A DNA stretch of 64,000 nucleotides. Source: UBA9926 sp038131595. Lineage in GTDB: Bacteria; Pseudomonadota; Gammaproteobacteria; Pseudomonadales; Azotimanducaceae. The notes below the pieces were generated by a model. It was not told the DNA's origin and ran no database searches. It saw nothing but the letters and a program-made list of their open reading frames with translations. Positions 43,405 through 53,798 of the stretch are shown here, one piece after another; positions within the stretch are counted from its first letter, which is position 1; the number at the start of each line of letters is the position of its first letter. The stretch lies in the NCBI GenBank assembly GCA_038131595.1, contig JAYPPR010000008.1, positions 62,001 through 126,000 of the forward strand. The letters run 5' to 3'. The translations under genes were made by a program, and so were the position numbers.

Positions 43405-44082
43405 CTAGGCTATGAACTGAGCAAACTCGGAAATAGTGGCGCGCTCGGTACGCGCTTCATTGGCAGGCACACCCTCTGCTTCGTACCCAAAACTCAAGCC
43501 AAATAGAATTTTGGTCTCAGGTTCCATTCCAAACGTCTCACGAACGAGATCCGGGTAGTTACGAAGTGTTCCTTGGGCGCACGATGAGACGCCGTGGGCG
43601 GTCATCGCAAGCATCAAGGTTTGCGAGAACATCCCGACGTCTGCAGCACTTTGCATACCAAACACCTCATCCATTGCAATGAAGGCCACGTGAGGCGCAT
43701 CAAAAAATTCAAAATTCCGGCGGGCGGCAGCAGCGCGTCCGGGTCGATCCTCCCATTCGATCGACATGGCGTCATACAACACTTTCGCGCAAGCACGCTT
43801 TCTATCCCGCCACACACCCGCGACCTTGCCGTCACCAGGGTGATCCGTATTGGCCTTCTCCCCCGCATCAAACCGTTTTAGGAACTCGACTCGTAGCCGA
43901 TCGCACGCCTCACCCGATGCAACATAAATCCGCCACGGTTGGATGTTTGTACCCGATGGGGCCCATCGCGCCGTCTCGAAAATAGATTGAAGCGTTTCCT
44001 CAGGAATAAGATCGGGACGAAACGCGCGCACTGACCGGCGCTCACGAACGAGCTGATGAAATGCTTCGGCTGACATAGTCAT
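43405..44082 (-). CDS. Nitroreductase-family FMN oxidoreductase
   Basis: 225 residues from the ATG at 44082, chosen because AGAGG precedes it; the open frame extends to 44283 but is not protein-like. Family marks are RRSVRAFRPDLIPEETLQ, ARWAPSGTNIQPWRIYV (FMN loop, about 38-54), SSCAQGTLRNYPDLVRE and the end LFGLSFGYEAEGVPAN. It reduces nitro or quinone groups with NAD(P)H, or catalyses a related flavin reaction. It converges on the dioxygenase gene with a 66-base gap. Confidence 0.85.
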   Translation of the reverse strand: MTMSAEAFHQLVRERRSVRAFRPDLIPEETLQSIFETARWAPSGTNIQPWRIYVASGEACDRLRVEFLKRFDAGEKANTDHPGDGKVAGVWRDRKRACAKVLYDAMSIEWEDRPGRAAAARRNFEFFDAPHVAFIAMDEVFGMQSAADVGMFSQTLMLAMTAHGVSSCAQGTLRNYPDLVRETFGMEPETKILFGLSFGYEAEGVPANEARTERATISEFAQFIA

Positions 44083-44575
44083 TATTTTTACCTCTAAAGA
44101 CGAGAACTTGGATCGAGCCCCAATTGGCGCAAGCGTGATCATAGGGGAAGCGCATCGAAAAATCTTTGACTGGTTTTCACTCTGGGTTTGTAGCGCATCG
44201 TCCCTTTTTTGCGGCGAGCGAGGTGGTGTCTTGTGGTCGCGAACAACGGACTGCTCGTGATGTTTTGGTCTACCACTCATCAATCGAAATTTATTAAGTC
44301 GAAAAACCTACCTTTGCGTTAACAGACATCGCACGAGAGCCTCGGTCCGTCGATCCCGGTTCATCGGTGCATCGGTTAGCCAATCTCTCTCAAATTAATA
44401 AACCTGATCTATCGCGGCTAACCAGAGCTGCCTCTCACTGAAAATTGAACACATTCAGGAAAATTCTTTTGCTTCACACCCGACCCCGACGTAGTATCAA
44501 AGGAGCAGATGGCATCAGGCACTGATCGAATTCAGCGCTCACCACTGCTGGCTTTGGGCTGCAAGGAGTACGAAT
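44083..44575. other. 493-bp intergenic region before the multihaem locus
   Basis: Divergent promoter region: nitroreductase to the left, electron-transfer locus to the right. AAGGAG at 44563-44568 is seven bases before the TTG start at 44576. No gene is recognised. Confidence 0.45.
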
Positions 44576-46972
44576 TTGAGCGACGTCTATCACATTGCTG
44601 TGATTGGCGCTGGACCGGGAGGGCTCAGCGCTGCTGCTCACGCCGCTTCTCTTGGCGTCTCACACATTCTCTTAGAAAAGTCGCCCAAGGTTGCCGATAC
44701 CATCCAAAGCTACCAGAAGGGTAAGCACGTCATGGCAGAGCCTGGGATCTTGCCATTGCGAAGTGATGTCCCGTTCGAGCAGGGGACCCGCGAAAATATC
44801 CTTGAAGGCTGGGCGAATTCCGTGTCGGACCTTGACGTCAATATTCGCTTTGACAGCGAAGTTCAGAGCATCTCGGGCGAAGCCGGTCAATTCACGTTAA
44901 CGCTTCGAGGCGGCGAGGCCATCCTCTGTGAGCACATCGTCCTCGGGATTGGCGTGCAGGGAAACTTGCGGCGGCTGGAAATCCCCGGCGAAAGCGCAGC
45001 CATTGTCCAATACGGACTCGACGATCCTGATGAGGTGGAAGACGAGGACATCATGGTCATCGGCGCTGGTGATGCCGCCATTGAAAACGCGGTAGCACTG
45101 TCAGGCCATAACCGAGTCACCATCGTCAACCGAAAAGATGAATTTGCCCGCGCCAAAGAGGGCAACATTCAGCTTATCGTGGGTGCCATTGAATCGGGCG
45201 CACTTGCCTGCGAGTACAGCGCTTCCCCAGTTTCGATGACAACCAACGACGATAATCAAAGCGGCGAGATTGTGCTGGCTTGCCCTGACTGGCGATAAGC
45301 CCTTCACAGTCAATCGCATCATCGCAAGACTAGGCGCCATTCCTCAGCGCGCGCTTGTTGAGTCTTTCGGCGTCGATTTTCCAAGTTCGGCTCCAGATGC
45401 ATTGCCAACGCTATCCGGGACCTATGAAAGCTCGGTACCGGGTCTTATATTATCGGTGCATTAGCTGGATATCCGCTGATTAAGCAGGCGATGAATCAGG
45501 GCTTTGAAGTCGTTGAGACGATCCTCGGTAACGATGTTTTACCCGCAGATCATGAGCTTATTGCCGCCAAAGTGGCTGCCATCACTGGAGAGCGATCCGT
45601 AGACGACACGCTGTCGGCGATCCAGCAGACGATTCCCATCTTCTCCGAGGTCAACCCACTCCTCTTTCGAGAGCTGATGCTGGATTCTGAGATCCATACC
45701 CCCAGCGCTGGCGATGTAATCTTTAAAAAGGATGATTATTCCAACAGCTTCTATAGCGTTTTTGCAGGTGAGGTGCAGATTGAGATCTCCGCCGACCTCA
45801 CGGTTTCAGCATTTGCCGGACAATTTTTTGGCGAGTTGAGCTTACTCTCGGGGCGAAGACGATCGGCGACAGTGCGAGCGGGGCCAGACTGTGTGGTCAT
45901 TGAAACGCCGCGGCGCACCATGAACAAACTACTCAGTTCCGTCGCATCAGCCAAACGTGTCCTAGATGAAACCTTCATTTTAAGAACCATCCAGTCTCGG
46001 TTTGCACCGTCCGCATCCATCGAAGATCTATTACCCATCGCCCAGCACGCCGAGCTCCATGAATTCAGGCCCGGTGAAGCCCTCTTCCTCGAAGGCGATG
46101 AAGCTGACTCCTTGCATCTCGTGCGGTCAGGATCAGTCGCCGTTTTAAAAACGCATAATGGCGAGGAGGTCCCGCTCGCTTATGTGGCAGCAGGCCAACA
46201 CGTGGGCGAAATGGGGCTTCTTGGCGGCCATACACGAACCGCGACCATCCGCGCTGCGGTTCGCGCCCAAACCGTGTCGGTTGACGCCGATTCCTTTAGA
46301 CAGCTCTTAAAGCTATCGCCGACCTTAGAGCAATCCCTCACTGAGGAGATGAGTCAGCGTCTCAGACAAAACATCAAGGTCGAAGCACAATCAGAGGCAA
46401 GCACAACCCTTGGTTTTCTTCTGAGCCAAGGGCTGGGCGAGGCAACCGATGTGCTATTGATCGATAAAGCGCTATGCGTGAATTGCGATAACTGTGAGAT
46501 CGCCTGTGCTGCCACTCACGGCGGGACATCAAGACTGGACCGACAAGCAGGATCCGTTTTTGCCGAGATTCACGTACCCACCTCGTGCCGACATTGCGAG
46601 GATCCCCATTGCATGAAAGATTGCCCACCTGATGCGATCAGGCGATCACCCGGCGGAGAGGTATACATTGCTGATAACTGCATCGGTTGTGGAAATTGTG
46701 AAGCGAATTGCCCCTACGACGTCATTCAAATGGCGGCACCGGCTGAGAAAAAGCGCGGCTTTTGGACAGAGCTACTGCTCGGGCCAATCAATCTTGTGAG
46801 TGACGGCCCCAAATCGAGCAACGCCGCCCCTGCGCTTAAGAAAGCGGTGAAGTGTGATATGTGCAAAGACCTGGCAGGCGGGCCCGCATGTGTGCGCGCT
46901 TGTCCTACAGGCGCCGCGGACCGTGTGTCACCCCAGACCTTTGTTGAACTCGTCACGGCTCGCTCGAAATGA
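44576..46972 (+). pseudogene. FAD/NAD(P) reductase - double cNMP-binding - 4Fe-4S fusion protein, with two compensating frameshifts
   Basis: About 798 residues from a TTG with a strong AAGGAG. Order: thioredoxin-reductase-like domain (VIGAGPGGLSAAAHAASLG at the start; second Rossmann MVIGAGDAAIENAVALSG near 158-175), then two cyclic-nucleotide-binding-like domains (first GQFFGELSLLSGRRRSATVRA, second GQHVGEMGLLGGHTRTATIRA) and a four-cluster ferredoxin region (CVNCDNCEIAC, CRHCEDPHCMKDCP, CIGCGNCEANCP, CDMC-CVRACP). A surplus C at 45285-45287 and a lost T at 45446-45447 displace about 160 bases; outside them the frame is the same, so one gene. It would link NAD(P)H to the membrane. Confidence 0.8.
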
Positions 46973-47881
46973 CCGACCGCTTCTATAAAAAGGCCGGGTT
47001 CTAGCCATGTCGGAGACATTTTTAACGCATCGATCCGGACGGTGGGCTAAAGTGGGCAATCGCACTACTCATTGCTAGCGCCATTGGCTACTGGGCAGAG
47101 GATTTACGCGTGCCGCCAAATGGTGGCTCCGTATTTGGATACACGAGCGGAACCATCGCAGCCTTTCTCATGTTGGTACTCACCTACCTTGGGCGACGTA
47201 AACGTCACTACGGATCTAAGCTCGGCACAGTCAAAGGATGGACAAGCGCTCACGTCTATCTTAGGGGTCGCCTTTGATTAATACTGACCCTGCTTCACAG
47301 TGGGTTCCAAGTCGGCTGGAATTGGCACACGCTTGCGTTTGCGCTCATGTTCATCGTTTGTTTAAGCGGCATCTATGGAGTGTGGGCTTATCAGCACTAC
47401 CCAGCCCTCATTGATAGAAATAATTTAAGCCAGACTAGGGGAGCTTTAATCGATCAGCTGTACAGTCTGGACAAGGACATTACTGCTTCACTGACGCGCC
47501 ATGACCCCAGGCATAGCAAGTATGGTGCAAGGCGCGTTGGAGCGAACAGCGCTTACCAGAGCGCTGGCTCGACATCTTACGCGGTAGGGATCGATCCGAA
47601 GGTGCTGCTACCGGGCAAGGGCTCGTATCCAACGCCAACATGACAGCGCTGATCGACTATTTGATCGAGCAGATCGAACAAGGCGCTCCAGGCGATAAAG
47701 CACTCAATCTTCAAAGCTTGGTTGGTGCGCTTGGTGAGCGAGCCACCCTCATTCACGCATCAAAGAGGATTTACGGCTGGTCACGCTCACTCGAATTTGG
47801 CTGACCATACACATTCCTCTCGCGTTCGCCGCAGTAGCAGCCGTAATCATCCACGTCATCGCCGTGTTCTTGTACTGGTAA
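46969..47881 (+). pseudogene. Small polytopic membrane protein (possible b-type cytochrome), several frameshifts
   Basis: ATG overlaps the previous stop (ATGA). Pieces in different frames are KWAIALLIASAIGYWAEDL, GTIAAFLMLVLTYLGRRKRH, LILTLLHSGFQVGWNWH followed by TLAFALMFIVCLSGIYGVW, a soluble stretch, and IWLTIHIPLAFAAVAAVIIHV to the end. Histidines in or near the helices (LLHSGF, NWHTLA, TIHIPL, IIHVIA) would suit haem b ligation as in ferric-reductase-like proteins. At least four indels (near 47000, 47050, 47262, 47276, 47620) interrupt it. It sits between the cytosolic flavoprotein and the cytochromes, as expected for an inner-membrane relay. Confidence 0.65.
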
Positions 47882-47888
47882 GGCCCCG

Positions 47889-49900
47889 ATGAAACTCATC
47901 ATTCAAACGTTTCAGACCGTAACGTTGATGATCAAGCAATGGAGTTTGAGGGCGACGTACTGCGAATTGGACGCGCTTCTGACCAGGACATCCGTATCGA
48001 TGAGCCCGAGCTCCCTTTATCCATCGGTGAGATCAGAGAAGAGCGAGTCAACTTGTCCTCACTGTAGTGGGACCAAGCCAAGGTTAGCGTTAATGGCACC
48101 TTCGCGCAGCATGCACTACAAAAAGACGACCAGATTGTCATTGCTGACACCACTATTCTCGTTAAAGCGCGACGCCATGCGAGGCGCGATTGGTGGTCAG
48201 CAGTGCAGCCCCTCAAAAAAAGAAAGAACGCGGGAGCAACGCGAGTGCTTGCCGGCGTATCGCCTGGACCCTCAAAACGATGGCTCAGTTGGGCCGCTGT
48301 TATTGCCATCCTGTACCTTGGCTGGATCTCCCCCTGGAGCACTACTTCATTCACGACAGAGGAAGCGTCCTCTAATGAGCCATCTTCGGTGAGCATGGTG
48401 CAGGTCTCCTCAGAGGCAATATGGACTACTGGACCACTCCACAATGTCCATCGATCGATTGGTGATGATTGCAGCGCCTGTCACGAAACCCCTTTTGAGC
48501 CGGTGACCGATGCGGCATGCCTGTCCTGCCACGAATCAACGCCACACCATTTTGATCCGCTTACGTTTCACGATGCGGACTCGATGCTGGGTCGTTGTGC
48601 AGAATGTCACATTGAGCACGTCGAACCCTCGCATCTGATCCTGCGGGATGATCAAGGGTGTACGGACTGTCATGCAGACATCGATAACATTGCAGGCGCT
48701 CGCTCTCAGCTACGCGCCGTCTCGAGCTGGAGTGCAGGACACCCAGAGTTCAAAGTGTCCATCCCAAGACTTGAGCTATCAGGAGGCTGGAGCAGTGAGC
48801 GAATCTCCATTGACTCGCCGCTGGCCAAGTCCTCATCGAATCTCATTTTCCCTCATTCGGTGCATATGAACCCCGACGGCATCGAAGGGCCAGAGGGGCC
48901 AGAACAGCTCAATTGCGGTAGCTGCCATCAACCCGACGAGGGTGAGATAGGCATGCAGCCGGTCTCGATGGAACAGCACTGCTCAAGCTGTCATTTGTTG
49001 ACGTTTGACCCTGATCATCCCGACCGGGAACTCCCTCATGGGAAACCAAGCGATCTGCTCCTGATGATGGAGGAGTTCTATGCACGAAGGACGCTGATAG
49101 GCGCGACCCTCGCGGCAGGACGCCCCGCATTTGATGCCGAACGCCCTGGCCGTTCGAACCAACTCGATGAAGCCGCACGCGCAGAAGCACTTAGGCTCGC
49201 TAAAGAACTAGCGGTTCAATCGGCCGAGGATATTTTTGAACGGACTACCTGCGCGATTTGTCACGATGTTACTCGGCGCGGAGACGGGATCACTCCGGCG
49301 TGGGATGTGGCGCCGGTTTACATCAATCAGCACTGGATGCCGCTCAGTCGATTTGACCACGGCGCCCATGCTAATGAGACCTGTGAGAGCTGCCACGCCG
49401 CCAAAACGTCGCTTGTCTCATCCGACATTCTGATGCCCGATATCGCCTCATGTCAGACCTGTCATGGCGATGAGCGTACCGACGATAAGCTGGTCTCCGT
49501 GTGCTTGGATTGTCATTCATTCCACTTGGACCGATTTGATCCTATGGTCCAATTCAGCGCCGAACTCGAGCGGCAATCAAGCGAACTATATGGAAGCAGT
49601 ATTTCTTCGGTCACCGCTCAAATAGCCAAAGCGGCAGCACCGACGATTGATCCAGCACAACCAGAGGGCACCACTCTCTCGTCAGATCAGTCGGTGATCC
49701 AGAAGGGAGATCAGAACAGCGCGCTCCATGAGGCCGAGCAGGTTCAGAGCGATGATCCGGCTTGCCCAGATGGGAGTTGCGACAAACCTGACCTTAATGC
49801 TTGCCGCCTGCGGAGGGGGGTCCACAGGTGGCGGACTATCGACGCTGGCGCCAACCGCAGGATCACCTACCGATCAGCAAAGCTCGCTACTTACCGCTAG
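47889..49900 (+). pseudogene. FHA-like domain - transmembrane - decahaem cytochrome c, N-part interrupted
   Basis: From ATG 47889 (MKLIIQTFQ) a lost base near 47915-47925 moves to a frame with FEGDVLRIGRASDQDIRIDE, the FHA hallmark (RIGR, then D-I-x-I). An in-frame TAG is at 48065-48067; beyond it the same frame runs to 49900. Then SVNGTFAQHALQKDDQIVI, a membrane segment (AVIAILYLGWISPW) and a periplasmic region with ten CxxCH sites: CSACH, CLSCH, CAECH, CTDCH, CGSCH, CSSCH, CAICH, CESCH, CQTCH, CLDCH. Possible start for the intact part is 48203. The last 173 bases overlap the next gene, and the C-terminal residues there do not look like cytochrome. Confidence 0.75.
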
Positions 49901-51935
49901 CGATGGCGGGTGCGATGGACGCTGCAGCGAAAACGGCCAGCAGCTGACCCAAGCAGATGTCACCCAGATTATCGGGCAAGTCGTCGCAGAGGCAGAGGCT
50001 AGAGGACTACCCGGCACCGCTGCTGTAGTGGACCGCGTGGGCAACGTGCTCGCAGTATTTGAGATGAATGACTCAGCGAAAGTCGTCACCATTACTTCGT
50101 CTCATGACGGATCCTCCCCAGTGCTCGGCGGGCTTGAGGGCGTTAACGTTATCCCCGCAAGACTAGCGGCGATTGCCAAAGCCATTACGGGCGCCTACTT
50201 ATCCACCGAGGGCAATGCATTTAGCACGCGAACCGCATCACAAATCGTTCAAGAGAACTTCAACCCAGGGGAAACCAACCAACCCTCAGGTCCGCTCTTT
50301 GGCGTTCAGTTTAGTCAACTGCCCTGCGGCGACCTTGTTCAGCGCGCAGAGCCAGGCAGGTCAACCACGCCCGGTCCAATGCGATCACCGCTTGGACTCT
50401 CGGCGGACCCTGGTGGTTTCCCTATCTACAAGCAAGGCGCTCCAGTGGGCGGGGTTGGCTTCATTGGCGACGGCGTTTATGGGCTTGACCGAGACATCAG
50501 TGAGTTCGATGACGATCTTGATGAGATTATTGCGCTCGCCGGGACTGTGGGCTTTGATGCGCCATCTGCCCGCCGAGCAGATGTCATCACCGCGGTCGGT
50601 AAAACCTTCCGTTATGCTGACTGGGATACCTCATTCCTAGTGAGCGACGCTGGCAATGCGGCGCCGATCTCAGCCTCTGACGACCCGCGAGGGCAACTCG
50701 TTCCCGTCTTCGGTTACTACGACGGCAGGACAATCGGCGCTGGCACCATATTTGGAACACCAGAATCTGGAATCGCTCCCGCCGCTAACGACCTGTTCGC
50801 CTCCTCTACAGGCGAGTCTTTGGATGCTTTCATCTTGGTGGATGAGGCCGGCATCAACCGCTATCCTCCGATCACAGGCACCGACCAACCAGGGAACGGC
50901 GCAACAGCGCCGCTTAGCGCTGAAGAAGTTGAAGTCATCCTCGAGGAGGCACTTGCATTAGCCAACAGCATGCGGGCACAAATCAGGAGACCCCTTGGCA
51001 GCCAAGCTAGGGTATCCATCAGCGTGGTGGACACCAACGGCGCTATTTTGGGCTTTGCGAGAACTCGAGATGGTCCTGTCTTTGGCGCGGACGTGTCGCT
51101 ACAGAAAGCGCGCACCGCAGTCTTTTTTTCGGGAACCGGCCAGGGCATCCGCCAATCCCCCGCAGACACCTTACGTGGGCTACCTGAACCCAAGTATCTT
51201 GCGCCCGTGTTTGAACCTGAAACGGTGGCGATAGATACGCGGCAAAGACTCGTGCCAGCGCTGCAAGAAAATTCTCCGCTGAGCGCCCCTGCACCCCGTT
51301 TTTCCAACTACGTAGCCGACATTCAGCGGTTTTTAGGCGTTCCCGACGCGCTTGAGCGCACGGGACTGCCGGCCGCCTTCGCTGATCGCTCGGGGGGGAA
51401 TTTGAGTCGACCTCACTATCCAGACGGTGTCGCGAGTAACCCTCATGGGCCACTGTCAAAACCGAGCGGCGAATGGAGTGTCTTTTCTGTTGGCCTTCAA
51501 CTTGACCTCGTTTACAACAGTTTGGTGCAGCATGTGGCTCACGTGGCCTTAGATGGCGCGATCCCGGACGTGACCGAAAGCTGTCCCGGGAATACTGGCT
51601 TTGATGTGAACAACCTTTTTCAACAGCAGGGCGGCGCACTGCAGCTCGCCAACGGCATTCAGATATTCCCAGGGAGCGTGCCCATTTATAGAGGCGAGAC
51701 CTTGATTGGGGGGATCGGCGTCTCTGGCGACGGCGTTGACCAAGACGACATGATTTCTTTTTTGGGCGTGCACAGGGCGGGCCTAAGACTCAACCAATCG
51801 CTCAATAATGCGCCACCGGCCATCAGAGCCGATCAGATCGCTTTACCGGACAACCTACCCAGATTGCGCTACGTGAGCTGCCCACAAACTCCCTATCTCG
51901 ATAGCGATGAAGACAATGTCTGTACGGGTCTTTGA
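49728..51935 (+). CDS. Lipoprotein with duplicated GlcG/HbpS-type domains
   Basis: 735 residues. The lipobox LAAC follows a basic start (MRPSRFRAMIRLAQMGVATN) and is followed by GGGSTGGG. Two GlcG/HbpS-like halves are visible: the first from VTQIIGQVVAEAEARGLPG with SPLGLSADPGGFPIYKQGAPVGGVGFIGDGVYG, the second from VEVILEEALALANSMRAQIR with QIFPGSVPIYRGETLIGGIGVSGDG. Such domains bind haem in HbpS. A role in haem or metal handling beside the cytochromes is inferred. The gene overlaps the cytochrome frame by 173 bases; a later ATG (49770) is possible but would shorten the signal. Confidence 0.75.
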   Translation: MRPSRFRAMIRLAQMGVATNLTLMLAACGGGSTGGGLSTLAPTAGSPTDQQSSLLTASDGGCDGRCSENGQQLTQADVTQIIGQVVAEAEARGLPGTAAVVDRVGNVLAVFEMNDSAKVVTITSSHDGSSPVLGGLEGVNVIPARLAAIAKAITGAYLSTEGNAFSTRTASQIVQENFNPGETNQPSGPLFGVQFSQLPCGDLVQRAEPGRSTTPGPMRSPLGLSADPGGFPIYKQGAPVGGVGFIGDGVYGLDRDISEFDDDLDEIIALAGTVGFDAPSARRADVITAVGKTFRYADWDTSFLVSDAGNAAPISASDDPRGQLVPVFGYYDGRTIGAGTIFGTPESGIAPAANDLFASSTGESLDAFILVDEAGINRYPPITGTDQPGNGATAPLSAEEVEVILEEALALANSMRAQIRRPLGSQARVSISVVDTNGAILGFARTRDGPVFGADVSLQKARTAVFFSGTGQGIRQSPADTLRGLPEPKYLAPVFEPETVAIDTRQRLVPALQENSPLSAPAPRFSNYVADIQRFLGVPDALERTGLPAAFADRSGGNLSRPHYPDGVASNPHGPLSKPSGEWSVFSVGLQLDLVYNSLVQHVAHVALDGAIPDVTESCPGNTGFDVNNLFQQQGGALQLANGIQIFPGSVPIYRGETLIGGIGVSGDGVDQDDMISFLGVHRAGLRLNQSLNNAPPAIRADQIALPDNLPRLRYVSCPQTPYLDSDEDNVCTGL

Positions 51936-51966
51936 TGGCTATCAAACGCATAGACGCCACGCTTCT

Positions 51967-53798
51967 ATGAGTCAGCAAACACTCCGACTGACGCGGCGTA
52001 TGACGCTCTTTCTCAGCCTGTGTTGGCCCTATTACGCAATCGCTGAAGATCAATCGACTGTCGAAATTGCCTCATCCGAAGCACCGGTTCTGACTAGCTG
52101 CCGGCCTGACCAAGCGGGCATTGCGCTTCAAAGACCGGGTAAGGCCGCCATTCAATACGACGAATCCGCTAACTGCGAGAGGAAGCTGGTCGAGCCCTTT
52201 TTCGGACGTCTTGAGGACGGTCCAGCGGTACCAGACCGCTGGCGAATCGTGCAAACGCTCGGGTACAAAGAGCAAATCCTGAATCCTTACGCAGCGCACA
52301 ACCCGCTCAAAGGCGACTTACCTGTCTTCGGTAAGGATTGGTTTTTCTCTGTCACTGGAGTATCAGATAGTCTCGTTGAACCCCGGCGATTTCCACTGCC
52401 AGTTGGCGTTGCCACCACTAACCGAGCAGGACGGTACGATCTGATTACCGAGGGTCGATCCCTGATTCTTAACCAGCAGCTCCTGACAGAGTTCGTGTTA
52501 TACAAAGGCAACACAACCTTCAAGCCGCCCGACTGGGAATTTCGCTTCATTCCAGTGCTCAACTTGCAGCGGGTAACCGCTCGAGAGTTAGCGTACTCAA
52601 AGTGGTCCCTGACCGTGCTGGCCGCGATGGCTCTATTCGAACCGAAACCCGCCTGGGGATACAGGGACTCTTTGCCGACAAGCATCTTTGGAATGTGTCG
52701 GATCGATACGATTTCGATTCGATACGCGTCGGCATACAGCCATTTACCGCAGATTTCAGGGGCTTCCTATTCCAAGACGCGCAGCCTGGTATCCGATGGT
52801 TTGGCACCCGCAAGAACAATCGGATCCAATACAACCTCGCCTGGTTTAGGCGTCTAGAAAAGTTCACCAATAACGGTCTAAACAAAATTGACTTTGATCT
52901 CCGGCGAGATGACGTGTTCGCCGCTAATCTCTATTGGCAAGACTTATGGATTCTAGGGCACACCGCCCAGTTCACCGTGGTCCATAACCGGAATCGCGAG
53001 CGCGGCGATTTCATATTCGATGACAATGGCGTGATCGCTCGGCCAGCCTCGTTATTTTCCGAGCGATTTGCGCGGGACTATGATGTCACTTATCTCGGGT
53101 TCAATACCGATGGCCACCTGGGTCGGTTAAATCTCACGACCAGCCTTTATGCCGCGCTCGGTGACCAAACCAACGATCGCTTTAGAGACAGCACAGATCG
53201 CATTGAGAGCTTTTTCGGCGCCTTTGAGGCCGGGTGGGATGACAACTGGATTCGTTATCGCCTCTCGGGCCTTTACGCGACGGGTGACGATGACCCTTAT
53301 GACCAGAAAGCAGGCGGGTTTGATGCGATCTTTGAAAACCCTTTATTTGCCGGCGCTGATACGAGCTTTTGGATCAGGCAACCCGTTCCACTCATTGGCG
53401 GTGGCGCGGTCGGGATCACCGGTCGCAACGGCGTATTAAATAGCCTTCGCTCTTCCAAAGAACATGGTCAATCCAACTTCATTAACCCCGGCACCATGCT
53501 GCTGGGGGTTGGCGTCGACTTTGACCTTACGCCGACGCTCCGTGTCACCTTGAATGCTAATCAGATCTGGTTTGAAAACACCGCGTCGGTCAGCGCTGTG
53601 CGCAATCAAGGCGTGGTCGACAAAAATTTGGGACTCGACCTTTCGCTCTCGCTCACCTATCGCCCCCACATGATCCAGAACGTCGTGCTGCGAGCGTCCG
53701 GGGCCACCATGCGCGCAGGCCCTGGCTATGACAATCTGTTTGGCGCAAACGAACCCGATCCGTATTCAGTTGTGCTCAACGCGGTGCTAACTTACTAA
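51967..53798 (+). pseudogene. Outer-membrane beta-barrel-like protein of the multihaem locus, one frameshift
   Basis: ATG at 51967 gives a signal peptide (LRLTRRMTLFLSLCWPYYAIA). The N-part (to about 52600) has GKDWFFSVTGVSDSLVEPR and DWEFRFIPVLNLQ; the rest (to 53798) is in another frame with FDSIRVGIQPFTADFRGFLF, NNRIQYNLAWFRRLE and alternating beta strands ending LNAVLTY, an outer-membrane type C-terminus. The break lies between 52560 and 52602. It is about 610 residues when joined. No haem motifs. Placed between two multihaem cytochromes, it could be the barrel of a porin-cytochrome conduit; this is inference. Confidence 0.7.

Noticed and set aside
44083..44283. N-terminal extension of the nitroreductase
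   Set aside because: The residues are low-complexity and polar, whereas the ATG at 44082 has AGAGG at proper distance and begins the conserved domain.
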